Source of the DNA: Hymenobacter norwichensis DSM 15439
Lineage (GTDB): Bacteria > Bacteroidota > Bacteroidia > Cytophagales > Hymenobacteraceae
NCBI RefSeq assembly: GCF_000420705.1
Contig: NZ_ATVL01000008.1
Span: 701,718 to 765,717 of the forward strand
DNA: 64,000 nt
Reading direction: 5' to 3'
Below, piece by piece: positions 8,494-18,042 of the stretch (position 1 is the first letter of the stretch; every line of letters begins with the position of its first letter). Made by a program: the position numbers and the translations under genes. Below the pieces are notes generated by a model that had not been told where the DNA came from, did no database searches, and was given only the letters and a program-made list of their open reading frames with translations.

Positions 8494-11400
8494 TTACTGG
8501 GGACGTAGTTCTTTTTGCAGCGTTTCGCAGGTCAGTTCCAACTGCTTGGCTAGAGTGTGCGCGGCTACTTTGGTGGCCGCTATTCCGGCACGTTGGTTTT
8601 CCAAAACTTTGATGGCATCTGCCCCTCCCTCAATTCGCAGTAGCACCACCACCGGCTTCACGCTGTGGGCCAACTGCCGGACGGTTCGCCAGTCTTCGGC
8701 GGCAATAGCCTGCCGGAGCGCCAGCACCGTAGCCGGGGTTTCCTGCACGAACACCGACAGCATCCGGTCGGTGAAGTGCGGGTTGCCGTTGGCGGAGGCT
8801 TGCAGAAAATTCAGGTCGTAGGGCGTGGTAAGGCTGGGGGTAGCCGCTGGCGCCTTGGTCACCGGACTAACAGCGGGCGGCGGCGTGCCACGCAGCACAT
8901 TGATAATGGTTTGGTGCAGGTAGCGTTCCTCGAACGGCTTAATCAGACAGGCGTTCATCCCGGCTGCCAGGTACCGGTCCTGGTCTCGGCGCAAGGCGTT
9001 GGCCGTAAGGGCAATGATGGGGATGTTGGCTCGCCGTGGGTCGGGGTGGTGCCGAATTAGGCGCGTAACTTCCACTCCACTCATGCCCGGCATCTGAATA
9101 TCCATCAGCACCACATCATAGAGCTGCTCATTAAAGCAGCGTAGCGCCTCCGGGCCACTGCTGGCACAGTCCACTGCCACTCCCTGGGGCTGAAGCATTA
9201 GCAGCGAAATGCGCTGATTGATGCGGTTGTCTTCGGCCAGCAGAACGCGTAACCCAGCCAATTCCGGCCATTCGGTTTCGGCGAGGGTTGGCAAGGGCTG
9301 CGTGCTGGTGCGCGGCAGTTGCAGCGTGAAGGCAAAAGTGCTACCCTGGCCCGGTTTGCTGTCCACAGTGAGCGTACCGCCCATCAGCTGCACCAATTGC
9401 TGGCTGATGGAAAGGCCCAACCCAGTGCCTCCAAAGCGGCGGCTGATGTCGGTGCTGGCTTGGGTGAAGATGCCGAATATCCGCTGCTGCTCCTGCTCGG
9501 GAATGCCAATGCCAGTGTCGCGCACCCACAGGCGTAGGCGCACTGCTTCGGCGGTTTGCTCCAGTACGTCGGCGCCTACTGTCACGCTACCGTGCTCCGT
9601 GAACTTGAGAGCGTTGCTAAGCAGGTTGAGCAACACTTGGTTGAGGCGGCGCGAGTCGCCGAGCACCATGGGCGACGAAATAGCTAGCGGCACCACTGAT
9701 AGGTAGAGCTCTTTTTCTTCGGCCATTGAGCTCATGCTTTGCACCACGCTTTTCACCGAGTCCCAGAGGTTGAAGGGAATGTGTTCGAGCTGAAGCTGAC
9801 CGGCGGTAATCTTAGCCATGTCCAGCACATCGTTCACCACGGCCAGCAGGTGGTGCCCCGACTGGTTCATGGTGTCGAGCAAATCCCGCTGGGCGGTATC
9901 CAGTTCGGTTTTGGCCAGCAGTGCTGCCATACCTAACACCCCGTTGAGCGGCGTCCGGATTTCGTGGCTCATGCTAGCCAGGAAGTTGTCTTTGGCCTGG
10001 GCACTCTCTTCCACTTCCAGCTTGGCCTGGCGCAGCACCCGCTCGGTTAGTACGCTTTCCGTGATGTCGTAGGCCGACGCTACCACGTAGGGCGATTGGC
10101 CTTGTTCCTTCACCAAGTAGTTGTTGTACTGCAAATACCGCTTGCCTTGACGGGTCATGATGGCCATTACGTCACGCTGCTCAGACTGCTCGGCAAAGGC
10201 CGTTAGGTAACTGCTTAGGTTGGCCTGATGCTTGGCTGGTACTACTTCGCGGAGGTTGCGGCCCACCAAATACTGCGCCGACCGGTTCAGCATCCGCTCG
10301 GTAGCAGGGTTCACGCTCAGCATGTTGCCTTCCAAATCGTGGGTACAAATCAGCGCCTGCGAGTACTGCACCAAGTCCCGGAATTTCTTTTCGCTATTTT
10401 CCAGCTCCATCCGGGCCCGCTTCACCTCCGTAATGTCGGTGGAGATGCTCAGCACGTTCATGGTGCCGTCGGGGCTCACAAAGGGGCGCTTCATCGACTG
10501 AAGCCACCGCACCTGCCCGTCGCGCTGCGTGAAGGCCGCCTCATAGTGCACATCTTCGCCGGTGGCCATCACGTGCGCGTGCACTCTGTAGATGCGCTCT
10601 ACTTCTTGACCCACTGCCGCATCGGTGTTTTCCTCTAGCCCCTGGATGATTGACATATGCGCATTGGGACGCATAAAATCGTTGAAGGCTTGGTTGCTGA
10701 GTACCACTTTGTTATTGGCGTCGCGCACGTGAATCAGCGTAGGGCTGACGTCAATTACTTGGCGAATAAATTCCTGTTTGTCGGCCAGTTCCCGCCGCAC
10801 CAGTTCCTGGGTGGTTACGTTCTGGAGAATAATCAGCACCGCCTGCGCATCTGGCAGCGGCATTACGCGGGCAGCATGGAAAGACACAAACGTGTTTTCG
10901 GCAGGTAACTCAAACGTGCACGCCCCTGGCTGGCCCGTGCTCCGGACCTGCGCCAAACATGGCAGCAACGACCGGAGTGCGGCGGCGGGCAGTACATCTT
11001 TCACCAAAGCCCCCACCAAATCGGTTTCCGGCAAAAGCAGGGCAGTGTCGCCGAGCTTGGCATTTTGCACTTGCCCCGAGGCATCAATTACCAAGATGGT
11101 GTCAGGCAGGGCAGCAAACAGAGCCCGGATTCGTTCTTCAGTTTTGTAGCGCTGGGTGATGTCGGTACCGTAGCCAATGAGCATGCGTGGCTGCTGGTTC
11201 TCGCCCTGGATGGCGTGCAAATGGCGCAGCATGTAGCGCATACTGCCATCAGGCATCCGGAACGACTCTTCCCACACCACTTGCCCTTTAGCTAGCGCCT
11301 CCTCAATATACTGTCGGCGCCGGATAGCCAGCTCGGGACTACGGTTGCGGTACGCCACGTATTCGGCATCGGTCTTACCAATCATCCAGGCCCGTAGGGC

Positions 11401-11973
11401 GGGGTCGGTAATGGACTTGGCATTTACGTAGCGGTACCGGTGGTCGACGTCGTAGGCGGCCGCTTCGCCGGGCAGAAAATCCAAGATGGTTTCGTAGAAT
11501 TCCCGCTGCTCGTTCAGCAGGCGGGCATTGCTCTTGCGTTCTGTCACGTCGCGCAGGCAAATCAGCCGGCTGGTACGCTCCCCATATTCGCTTGCGTTAA
11601 TCGGAATATAGTCTATCTGAACGGTGCGACCGTTGCGTACGGTAAACTCCGCACTTGCACTCTTATTGGTTGAGGCCCAGGAATTTTGGATAAAGGCATC
11701 GAGCGTGCTGGCGCCCAACATACTGGCCCGCACCGTTGGGACAATATCGGCCGACCTTTTCCCAATCCACTGCTGAGTGGACTCGCTTATTCCTAGCAGT
11801 TCGCCTACTTGCTCGTTAACAACTGTAACGATGCCTTCATCATTATAAAGCAGAATGCCAGCGGGCAGAAATTTAGCTAGCGTGTCTAGCTGATGCTTGG
11901 CCGTAGCGGCCATAGCCCGAGTTGCCTGCAACTCCTGTTCCAGCTCCTTAATGCGCTGTTCGTAGTGAGTCAT
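8494..11973 (-). CDS. Hybrid sensor histidine kinase: multi-PAS, HisKA, HATPase, receiver, Hpt
   Basis: A 1159-residue cytosolic signalling protein. After an N-terminal coiled coil (residues ~1-35) come about five PAS-like modules, for example FLPAGILLYNDEGIVTVV, FLPGEAAAYDVDHRYRYV and VSPTLIHVRDANNKVVLSN. Then come HisKA (MSHEIRTPLNGVLGM, His ~670), HATPase (NQVLLNLLSNALKFTEHG; DTGIGIPEQ; GTGLGLSI), a receiver (YDVVLMDIQMPGMSG, Asp ~958) and a C-terminal Hpt domain (LAHSVKPVV, His ~1103). The domain order supports an internal His-Asp-His phosphorelay, with output through an unlinked regulator. No transmembrane segment is seen. The ATG at 11973 is preferred over an in-frame TTG at 12021. Confidence 0.95.
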   Translation of the reverse strand: MTHYEQRIKELEQELQATRAMAATAKHQLDTLAKFLPAGILLYNDEGIVTVVNEQVGELLGISESTQQWIGKRSADIVPTVRASMLGASTLDAFIQNSWASTNKSASAEFTVRNGRTVQIDYIPINASEYGERTSRLICLRDVTERKSNARLLNEQREFYETILDFLPGEAAAYDVDHRYRYVNAKSITDPALRAWMIGKTDAEYVAYRNRSPELAIRRRQYIEEALAKGQVVWEESFRMPDGSMRYMLRHLHAIQGENQQPRMLIGYGTDITQRYKTEERIRALFAALPDTILVIDASGQVQNAKLGDTALLLPETDLVGALVKDVLPAAALRSLLPCLAQVRSTGQPGACTFELPAENTFVSFHAARVMPLPDAQAVLIILQNVTTQELVRRELADKQEFIRQVIDVSPTLIHVRDANNKVVLSNQAFNDFMRPNAHMSIIQGLEENTDAAVGQEVERIYRVHAHVMATGEDVHYEAAFTQRDGQVRWLQSMKRPFVSPDGTMNVLSISTDITEVKRARMELENSEKKFRDLVQYSQALICTHDLEGNMLSVNPATERMLNRSAQYLVGRNLREVVPAKHQANLSSYLTAFAEQSEQRDVMAIMTRQGKRYLQYNNYLVKEQGQSPYVVASAYDITESVLTERVLRQAKLEVEESAQAKDNFLASMSHEIRTPLNGVLGMAALLAKTELDTAQRDLLDTMNQSGHHLLAVVNDVLDMAKITAGQLQLEHIPFNLWDSVKSVVQSMSSMAEEKELYLSVVPLAISSPMVLGDSRRLNQVLLNLLSNALKFTEHGSVTVGADVLEQTAEAVRLRLWVRDTGIGIPEQEQQRIFGIFTQASTDISRRFGGTGLGLSISQQLVQLMGGTLTVDSKPGQGSTFAFTLQLPRTSTQPLPTLAETEWPELAGLRVLLAEDNRINQRISLLMLQPQGVAVDCASSGPEALRCFNEQLYDVVLMDIQMPGMSGVEVTRLIRHHPDPRRANIPIIALTANALRRDQDRYLAAGMNACLIKPFEERYLHQTIINVLRGTPPPAVSPVTKAPAATPSLTTPYDLNFLQASANGNPHFTDRMLSVFVQETPATVLALRQAIAAEDWRTVRQLAHSVKPVVVLLRIEGGADAIKVLENQRAGIAATKVAAHTLAKQLELTCETLQKELRPQ

Positions 11974-12009
11974 GCTTACTTGGATAGTGCGGGTACTATT
12001 CTTAATTCT

Positions 12010-12096
12010 ATGAAAACGCAACAGCCAACCCGCCGGATTCCGTTACGCCACTTCTTTTTACTATATATCCTACTCTTGGTGCTCAGCCAGTTATAG
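12010..12096 (+). CDS. Possible 28-residue membrane peptide (tentative)
   Basis: An ATG at 12010 opens a 28-codon frame with a basic N-terminus (MKTQQPTRRIPLRH) and a hydrophobic segment FFLLYILLLVLSQL ending at TAG. It lies divergently, just upstream of the hybrid kinase. The polar-then-hydrophobic layout suits a small single-pass membrane peptide. Nothing else supports expression, and it could be chance. Confidence 0.2.
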   Translation: MKTQQPTRRIPLRHFFLLYILLLVLSQL

Positions 12097-12212
12097 TGTA
12101 TACTCGGCAATCCGCAGCTACACAGCAGTAAAGGCAACTTTTACTGCTATTATACCTCTCTGCGTGAAGCCTGCAGCGGCAGTTTGGAACCCGATATTAC
12201 ATTAAAACAAAA

Positions 12213-12245
12213 CCACCCGCTCAGCCAATATGGGAAAGCGGGTGG
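12213..12245 (-). terminator. Rho-independent terminator of the OmpH-like gene
   Basis: Arms CCACCCGCT (12213-12221) and AGCGGGTGG (12237-12245). Read on the minus strand the hairpin is followed by TTTTGTTTT. It lies 31 bp past the stop of the 12276 gene. Confidence 0.8.
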
Positions 12246-12275
12246 CAATTTGGGAATCGACGGAAACAGCTTCGG

Positions 12276-12950
12276 CTATTTTTTCGCGTACTCGGAGTTG
12301 ATATATTTCAATACCTGGGGCGTGATATCGAGGTCTTTGCGGCCGTAGGCAATGGTGCCGCTCGGGGCCGCAATCAAAATCAGACGGTAGCCGTTGGCTT
12401 TGCCGTACTTCTCGATTTGCTTGTTAAGGCGCTCCAGTACGCTCTGAGTCATTTTAGCTTCTTCTTCTTGGGCCTGCTGCTGCAACTTCTGCTGGCCTGC
12501 GCCTACCTGCTGCTGCTGGGCACCTAGCTTCTGCTCGGTGGCGGCGCGCTGCTCGGCGGTCATGCTTTCGGCTTGCTTCTGGTACTGCTGCACGGCATTC
12601 TGGAAACCCTGAACCATGGTTTTGTTTTGCGCCTCCCAGCGCTTGGCCTTAGTCTCGAAGGTCTTGCGGGCGTCCTGCATGCCTTTGTAGCCATCGAGCA
12701 GCTTGCTGGATTCCACGTAGGCCACCTTATCGGTGTCGGCTACGGCGGCTAGAGCATTGGTATCGTCGGTTACGTCAGTGGCATCGGGGGTTTCGGTGGT
12801 TGTTACAGCTCCGGTGGAGTCGGTGGTTTTTACCACGGTTGCTGCCTTGCGGGCCGTTTTAGAAGGCTGGTTGGCGAAGTGCAGGTAGAACAACACGGCT
12901 ACGGCAATAACCAGAATGGCATTGATGGCCAGTTGGAGCGAATTTTTCAT
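12276..12950 (-). CDS. OmpH/Skp-like periplasmic chaperone, membrane-anchored
   Basis: A 224-residue protein with an N-terminal hydrophobic anchor (LAINAILVIAVAVLFYLHFA, residues ~6-25), a Thr/Ala/Asp-rich linker, and an OmpH/Skp domain from VAYVESSKLLDGYKGM onward. The middle is a long Gln/Ala-rich coiled coil (QQQQVGAGQQKLQQQAQEEE). The C-terminus ILIAAPSGTIAYGRKDLDIT matches the Skp core strand. Skp-type proteins hold unfolded outer-membrane proteins in the periplasm. The stable anchor instead of a cleaved signal is seen in a Bacteroidota subgroup. The ATG at 12950 is the only start giving the anchor; it ends at the terminator 12213-12245. Confidence 0.85.
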   Translation of the reverse strand: MKNSLQLAINAILVIAVAVLFYLHFANQPSKTARKAATVVKTTDSTGAVTTTETPDATDVTDDTNALAAVADTDKVAYVESSKLLDGYKGMQDARKTFETKAKRWEAQNKTMVQGFQNAVQQYQKQAESMTAEQRAATEQKLGAQQQQVGAGQQKLQQQAQEEEAKMTQSVLERLNKQIEKYGKANGYRLILIAAPSGTIAYGRKDLDITPQVLKYINSEYAKK

Positions 12951-13107
12951 GCGAGAAATAAAGAGAAGAACACAAAGCCTGAATCGGCAGCCCAAAGAAA
13001 CGCAAAAAGGGCTGTTGGATTGTAGAGCTATTATTTAGTGGAGGGCGTTATTAGAACATATATATGTTTAACTTTAATTTTACCGTTCTCACTTTTCCTT
13101 TTCTTCT

Positions 13108-15153
13108 ATGCAAAAGCTTCACTCTATACTGCTGACGCTGGCCCTAAGCGCGCTGCTCGGAAATACGGTAAAGGCCCAAACCAAGCAGCCGGCCCTCATC
13201 GACCGGGAACTGCTGTTTGGTGACCCCGAAACGTCGGGCGCGCAACTCTCCCCCGATGGCCGGTTCATGTCGTTTATCAAGCCCTACAAAGGCACCCGCA
13301 ACGTGTGGGTGAAGGGCGTAGCCGAACCGTTTTCTGCTGCCAAACCTCTTACCGCCGACCTCGCCCGCCCCGTACGCAATTACTTCTGGAGCCAAGACAG
13401 CAAGTACGTGCTGTATGTGCAGGACAAAGGCGGCGACGAGAACTTCAACCTCTACGCCGTTGACCCGGCCGTTGCACCCGCTGCGGGTGCCGACGTGCCC
13501 ACCGCCCGCGACCTGACCGGCTTGAAAGGTGTGCGCGTGCAGCTTTACCACGTACCCAAATCCGACCCCAATACGCTCTACATCGGTCTCAACGACCGAG
13601 ACAAAGCTTGGCACGACCTGTACAAACTGAACCTAGCCACCGGCGAAAAAACCCTGCTCCGCCAGAACAAGGACCGCCTAGCCAGCTGGAGTTTCGACTG
13701 GAACGACCAATTGCGCATGGCTTCCCGCTCCAACCCCGACGGCAGCAACGAGCTGCTGGTTGTTGACGGTGATAAATTCACGCCAGTCTACCGCACCACC
13801 ATTGACGAGCAGAGCTATGTAGCAGGCTTCCATAAGGATAACAAGCGCGTGTACCTAGTAACCAACGGCGGCAACGCCCGCGACCGGGCCGAGCTGGTAC
13901 TCTTCGACCCCAGCACCAAGAAAGAGGCGTTGCTAGACGCCGACCCACTCAAGCGGGTGGATTTCGGGGGACTGATGCTGTCGGAGGTGACGCACGAGCC
14001 GGTAGCCGTGACGTACATAGACGACCGGATGCGCCGCGTGTGGAAAGACAAAGCGTACGAGGCCGATTTCAAAACCATCCAGGCCAAAGTGCCCGGTGCC
14101 GACCTCAATCCGGTATCCTCGACCAAGGACGAGCGGCGGTGGCTGATAGCAGCCAGCAGCGCTACCATGCCCGGCACGGTGTACCTCTTCGACCGCCAAA
14201 CCAAGGCCCTGACCAAGCAGTACGACCTACGCCCCAAGCTAAACACCACCGACTTAGCCGACATGAAAGTGGTGCGCTATAAGTCGTCGGATGGGCTGGA
14301 AATTCCGGCGTACCTGACCTTGCCTAAAGGAGTAGCGGCCAAAAATCTGCCTGTCATCATCCTTCCGCACGGTGGCCCCTGGGCCCGCGACGTGTACGGT
14401 TTCAACACGCTACACCAGTTTCTGGCCAACCGGGGCTACGCGGTGCTTTCGCCCAACTTCCGGGCTAGCACGGGCTACGGCAAGAAGTTTCTGGAAGCCG
14501 GCAACGGCGAGTGGGGCCAGAAAATGCAGGACGACCTTACCTGGGGCGTGAAGTACCTGGTAGCCCAAGGCATTGCCGACCCTAAGAAAGTGGGCATCAT
14601 GGGCGGCTCGTACGGTGGCTATGCCACCCTGGCGGGTGTGGCGTTTACGCCCGATTTGTACGCGGCTGGCGTGGCTATCGTGGCGCCTTCCAGCCTGCCC
14701 ACCCTACTCAATGCCATTCCGCCGTATTGGGAAGCACAACGCAAGCAACTATACGCCCGCATGGCTGACCCTAGTACCGAAGCAGGTAAAGCGCAGTTGT
14801 TGCGCCAGTCGCCGCTTACCTCAGCCGACAAAATCAAAACCCCGCTGATGGTGGTGCAGGGCGCCAACGACCCGCGTGTGAACAAAGCCGAGGCTGACCA
14901 AATAGTGGTAGCCCTGCGCGACCGGAACTACCCCGTGCAATATATCTGCGCCCCCGATGAAGGGCACGGCTTTGCACGCCCCGTGAACAACATGGCCATG
15001 TACGCGGCGTCGGAGAAGTTTCTGGCGCAACAGCTTGGCGGCCGTTATCAAGAAAGCATGCCCCCAGCCGTGGCCCAGCGGCTCAAAGAAATTACCGTTG
15101 ACCCGAAGACTATCGTGCTGGCGGGCAAAGCCGATCAGCCGCTGGTGAAGTAA
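13108..15153 (+). CDS. Secreted S9-family prolyl oligopeptidase-like peptidase
   Basis: The 681-residue product has a Sec signal ([24 protein letters not shown]), an N-terminal beta-propeller (residues ~30-400, with WD40-like PDGRFMSF and [11 protein letters not shown] strands), and a C-terminal alpha/beta-hydrolase domain. The catalytic triad can be placed at Ser501 (GGSYGGY), Asp588 (GANDPRVN) and His620 (DEGHGF). S9 enzymes cleave short peptides, often after proline or as acylaminoacyl/dipeptidyl peptidases; the exact specificity is not clear. It is likely periplasmic and used in peptide scavenging. It is monocistronic and ends at a strong terminator. Confidence 0.93.
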   Translation: MQKLHSILLTLALSALLGNTVKAQTKQPALIDRELLFGDPETSGAQLSPDGRFMSFIKPYKGTRNVWVKGVAEPFSAAKPLTADLARPVRNYFWSQDSKYVLYVQDKGGDENFNLYAVDPAVAPAAGADVPTARDLTGLKGVRVQLYHVPKSDPNTLYIGLNDRDKAWHDLYKLNLATGEKTLLRQNKDRLASWSFDWNDQLRMASRSNPDGSNELLVVDGDKFTPVYRTTIDEQSYVAGFHKDNKRVYLVTNGGNARDRAELVLFDPSTKKEALLDADPLKRVDFGGLMLSEVTHEPVAVTYIDDRMRRVWKDKAYEADFKTIQAKVPGADLNPVSSTKDERRWLIAASSATMPGTVYLFDRQTKALTKQYDLRPKLNTTDLADMKVVRYKSSDGLEIPAYLTLPKGVAAKNLPVIILPHGGPWARDVYGFNTLHQFLANRGYAVLSPNFRASTGYGKKFLEAGNGEWGQKMQDDLTWGVKYLVAQGIADPKKVGIMGGSYGGYATLAGVAFTPDLYAAGVAIVAPSSLPTLLNAIPPYWEAQRKQLYARMADPSTEAGKAQLLRQSPLTSADKIKTPLMVVQGANDPRVNKAEADQIVVALRDRNYPVQYICAPDEGHGFARPVNNMAMYAASEKFLAQQLGGRYQESMPPAVAQRLKEITVDPKTIVLAGKADQPLVK

Positions 15154-15173
15154 CAGTAAGCCAACTGGCTATC

Positions 15174-15214
15174 AATAAAAAGGCCCGCCTCTTGCCAAGG
15201 CGGGCCTTTTTATT
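15174..15214. terminator. Bidirectional rho-independent terminator
   Basis: 16-bp arms AATAAAAAGGCCCGCC (15174-15189) and GGCGGGCCTTTTTATT (15199-15214) with a 9-nt loop. It lies between the convergent peptidase gene and the 15244 gene. Confidence 0.92.
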
Positions 15215-15243
15215 GTAGTCGTAGTCCGAAAGTCAGGCTCGCC

Positions 15244-16317
15244 TTAGTGCAGCTCGTCTTCGTAGAGTTCAGGGTCGTCGGGTTCCGTTTCCAGGGGCTT
15301 CATAGGCTTTTCCTCGAACGGTGGAGCCAGGTCGGCGCGGCTGGGGGCGGCGTCGGTACGTCCTACGTGCACCAGCGCGTCGCCTTGGTTCACTACGGGC
15401 ATGTAGTTGAGCCCGATAATGTAGCCCGTCACCGGTGATTCCAGCCGTACCGACGTTTCGCCGTAGGGGTCAGAGATGGTGCCGTACACTTGGCCTTTCT
15501 CCAAGTACGCCCCGTTTTGCACGAGGCTACGGAACAAGCCCGCATACCGAGCCCGGAGCCACGTAGACCGCACGCACACCACCTGCGCGTGTTCGGAGGG
15601 GGCGGCCTGCTCCACCATGCCTAGGTGGTGCAGCACCCGGAACGTACCAGCAATAGCCAGTTCAATCCCCGTCTCATCGAGCCGCAACGATTCGCCAGTT
15701 TCGTACACGATGATGCGCCGTCCTTCCTGCATGGCGGCCTCGCGCAAGGAGCCTGGCCGCAAGGAGGCGTGTAGTGTGAAGGGGGCACCGAAAGCCGCAG
15801 CTAGTTCGTCGGTTTCGGCGTCTTCGTGCAGGATGCACCGGATTTGGGGCATGTTGGAGCGGGCCGCGCCGCCCGTATGGAAGTCAATGCCGTAGTCAAT
15901 CAGTGGCATGATTTCGCGCATGAAGCGGTGCGCGACGCGGCTAGCCAAAGAGCCCCGCGGGTTGCCAGGGAAGCTGCGGTTCACGTCTTTACCATCGGGC
16001 ACTTCCCGACTAAAGTTCAGGAAGCCGTAGATGTTGAGGATGGGAATGGCAATGATGGTCCCCTTGAGGGGGCGTAGCAGCCCCCGCCGAATCAGGCGGC
16101 GGATGGTTTCAATGCCGTTCACTTCGTCGCCGTGCATGCCGGCCAGCAGCAGCACCGTGGGGCCCGGCACCGTGGAGCGGTACACGTGCACCGGAATGTC
16201 GATGACAGTACCCGACGGCAGCCGCGAAATCACTAGCCGCGTCTGCACATTCTCGCCCGGCCTGATAGTGAGACCATTAAGGGAAATATCGGCGGCGGAA
16301 CGGGCGGCTGGAGTCAA
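15244..16317 (-). CDS. Succinylglutamate desuccinylase/aspartoacylase-family metallohydrolase
   Basis: A 357-residue protein of the AstE/AspA (M14-like zinc carboxypeptidase) fold. It shows the zinc-binding GMHGDEVNG motif (about residues 60-68), NRSFPGNPRG, the second zinc region DFHTGG, and a C-terminal lipoyl-like beta barrel (SPVTGYIIGLNYMPVVNQGDALVHVG). The family hydrolyses N-acyl or isopeptide bonds on amino acids. The usual start appears to be TTG at 16317, because an in-frame stop lies a few codons upstream and there is no ATG before the motif. It is the third gene after the retropepsin-like gene and rimK, which suggests a role in trimming RimK-added peptide tags (inference). Confidence 0.88.
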   Translation of the reverse strand: MTPAARSAADISLNGLTIRPGENVQTRLVISRLPSGTVIDIPVHVYRSTVPGPTVLLLAGMHGDEVNGIETIRRLIRRGLLRPLKGTIIAIPILNIYGFLNFSREVPDGKDVNRSFPGNPRGSLASRVAHRFMREIMPLIDYGIDFHTGGAARSNMPQIRCILHEDAETDELAAAFGAPFTLHASLRPGSLREAAMQEGRRIIVYETGESLRLDETGIELAIAGTFRVLHHLGMVEQAAPSEHAQVVCVRSTWLRARYAGLFRSLVQNGAYLEKGQVYGTISDPYGETSVRLESPVTGYIIGLNYMPVVNQGDALVHVGRTDAAPSRADLAPPFEEKPMKPLETEPDDPELYEDELH

Positions 16318-16333
16318 TAGGTTGGTTTTTTCT

Positions 16334-16404
16334 GGTAGCTACTGGCGGTTGGCTGGTAGCTTTCTGGTGAACGTCGGTTATCAGCCAACCGCCAGTAGCT
16401 AACC
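16334..16404. repeat. Intergenic palindrome between rimK and the AstE-like gene
   Basis: The arm TAGCTACTGGCGGTTGGCTG (16336-16355) is repeated as its exact reverse complement at 16382-16401, giving 20 bp of perfect pairing with flanking GG/ACC. The 26-bp loop contains a second GGTAGC copy. It fills most of the gap between the rimK stop and the next start in the same operon. Confidence 0.85.
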
Positions 16405-16413
16405 ACTTCTCAT

Positions 16414-17361
16414 TTACAAAGGCGAATCGGGCTGGTTGTCGGGCAGCGCACCGACAGCGGATTTGGATTTGGCCTTGGTTTTCTTCTTCTGGGCTATTTC
16501 GGCGGTGTATTCAATGATTTTGCCGGCAATATCGAGGCCAGTGGCTTTTTCGATGCCTTCAAGGCCCGGCGACGAATTCACTTCCAGCACCAGCGGGCCC
16601 CGCTTGCTTTGCAGCATATCCACGCCCGCAATACCGAGGCCCAACGATTTGGCGGCCAACAGCGCGGCGGCTTTTTCGGCGCGGCTCAGCTTCACCAGCT
16701 TGCCGCTGCCGCCGCGGTGCAGATTCGAGCGGAATTCGCCTTCCTTGCCCTGCCGTTTCATGGCGCCCACCACTTCGCCGTTCACCACAAACGCCCGCAA
16801 GTCGGCACCTTTGCTTTCAGCAATAAACTCCTGCACAATGATGCGGGCCTTGAGGTTGTGGAAAGCTTCGATGACGGATTGAGCGGCTTTGGCGCTTTCG
16901 GCCAGCACTACGCCCAAGCCCTGGGTGCCCTCGAGGAGCTTGATGATGACCGGCGCGCCGCCCACCTGCTCTATCATTTCGGGTACCTCGTCGGAGTAGT
17001 TGGTGAAGGCCGTTTTGGGCATACCTACGCCGGCGCGGGCCAGAATTTGCATGGAGCGGAGCTTGTCACGGCTGCGCACAATGGCTTGGCTTTCCACAGC
17101 GGTACGCACCTTCATCATCTCGAACTGCCGCACCACGGCGCAGCCGTAAAACGTGACCGAAGCGCCAATACGCGGAATAATAGCATCGATGCCCACGAGA
17201 CGGTGTCCCTCGTAGATGATGTCGGGTTTGCCTTTTTCGAGCACCAGGTTGCAATGCAAATGATCCACTACCAGCGCTTCGTGGCCGCGCTGTTCGGCGG
17301 CCTCTACGAGGCGCTTAGTGGAATATAGTTTGGGCTCACGCGACAGAATCGCCAGTTTCAT
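16414..17361 (-). CDS. rimK: RimK-type ATP-grasp glutamate ligase
   Basis: A 315-residue cytosolic ligase. The N-terminal domain begins [18 protein letters not shown]. The ATP-grasp part carries [45 protein letters not shown] (nucleotide-binding strand and loop), and the Mg-binding [25 protein letters not shown]. RimK adds glutamates to the C-terminus of ribosomal protein S6 and also makes poly-glutamate. The C-terminus ends in a Lys-rich tail ([10 protein letters not shown]). It sits between the retropepsin-like gene (upstream) and the AstE-like hydrolase (downstream) on the same strand, a conserved ATP-grasp neighbourhood. The target could be S6 or another acceptor. Confidence 0.92.
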   Translation of the reverse strand: MKLAILSREPKLYSTKRLVEAAEQRGHEALVVDHLHCNLVLEKGKPDIIYEGHRLVGIDAIIPRIGASVTFYGCAVVRQFEMMKVRTAVESQAIVRSRDKLRSMQILARAGVGMPKTAFTNYSDEVPEMIEQVGGAPVIIKLLEGTQGLGVVLAESAKAAQSVIEAFHNLKARIIVQEFIAESKGADLRAFVVNGEVVGAMKRQGKEGEFRSNLHRGGSGKLVKLSRAEKAAALLAAKSLGLGIAGVDMLQSKRGPLVLEVNSSPGLEGIEKATGLDIAGKIIEYTAEIAQKKKTKAKSKSAVGALPDNQPDSPL

Positions 17362-17421
17362 TGGAGGGGAGAGAGAGGGTTGATAGCTCGGTTAGTACCG
17401 GCCACGAAGATAGGGCACCAT

Positions 17422-17895
17422 TTACGGCCGCGACGACTGAGTGGCTTGCGCCCGGCAGGATAAGTTGCGCCGCGCCACATCTACCACGAAACGACCGTGG
17501 CGCAGCAACAGCCGGCCCAGCAGTACGGGGTATTTCATGTCGGAACGGTCGGATAGAGAGAATTCGGTATTGAAATCTTCGCCAAAAATCCGCAAAACAG
17601 CCCGGATGACGTAGCGCTCCTGTACGTCGCCATTGGAACTTTTGATGTCGCGCAGCGTGAAGTCAGTGAACTCCATCAGCGTGCCATCGAAGTGCGGGTG
17701 TGAGGGGTCGAGCAGAAGTACGCGCAGCCGCGGCTGGCCATCGGGGCCGTCCAGTACTTCAATATTGGAGCAGTGAATAGCGCTAGTATAAGCTCCGGTA
17801 TCCACTTTGGCTTCCACTCCCCAGAGCTGAAAGTCCGGAAAGTCAACCAATTCCAACCGTCCTACGGTCCGCTTCGGCATGCGCTGCTTCTTCAT
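17422..17895 (-). CDS. Retropepsin-like RimK-associated protein (RimB / 'ATP-dependent zinc protease' family)
   Basis: A 157-residue protein with the retroviral-protease-like fold of the RimK-associated family (DUF785 type). The active-site-like VDTGAYTSAIHCSN lies about residues 33-46, with the second signature YPVLLGRLLLRHGRFVVDV near the C-terminus. Despite its usual name it carries no visible AAA or zinc motif; the catalytic residue would be Asp of DTGA. Candidate starts are ATG 17895 and ATG 17880 (upstream TTG 17904). It is the first gene of the three-gene operon with rimK and the AstE-like hydrolase, and probably processes or recognises the RimK product (inference). Confidence 0.85.
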   Translation of the reverse strand: MKKQRMPKRTVGRLELVDFPDFQLWGVEAKVDTGAYTSAIHCSNIEVLDGPDGQPRLRVLLLDPSHPHFDGTLMEFTDFTLRDIKSSNGDVQERYVIRAVLRIFGEDFNTEFSLSDRSDMKYPVLLGRLLLRHGRFVVDVARRNLSCRAQATQSSRP

Positions 17896-17910
17896 GAAAG
17901 GCAAGTAACG

Positions 17911-18039
17911 GTGAAATTGTGAGACAGTGAAATGGGAAATTTGACGGTCTGGTAAGCTAGCTAACGCAAATGCCGCAGATTCGCACAGCTAAACTAGCCA
18001 GAACATCAAACTCCTTATTTCACTGTCTCACAATTTCAC
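17911..18039. repeat. GTGA-type intergenic palindrome
   Basis: The 23-bp arms 17911-17933 and 18017-18039 are exact reverse complements (core GTGAAATTGTGAGACAGTGA, three GTGA units). Weaker inner pairing (TTTGA/TCAAA, CTAGC) continues toward the centre. It spans almost the whole gap between the 18043 stop codon and the start of the retropepsin-like gene. Confidence 0.9.
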
Positions 18040-18042
18040 TGC

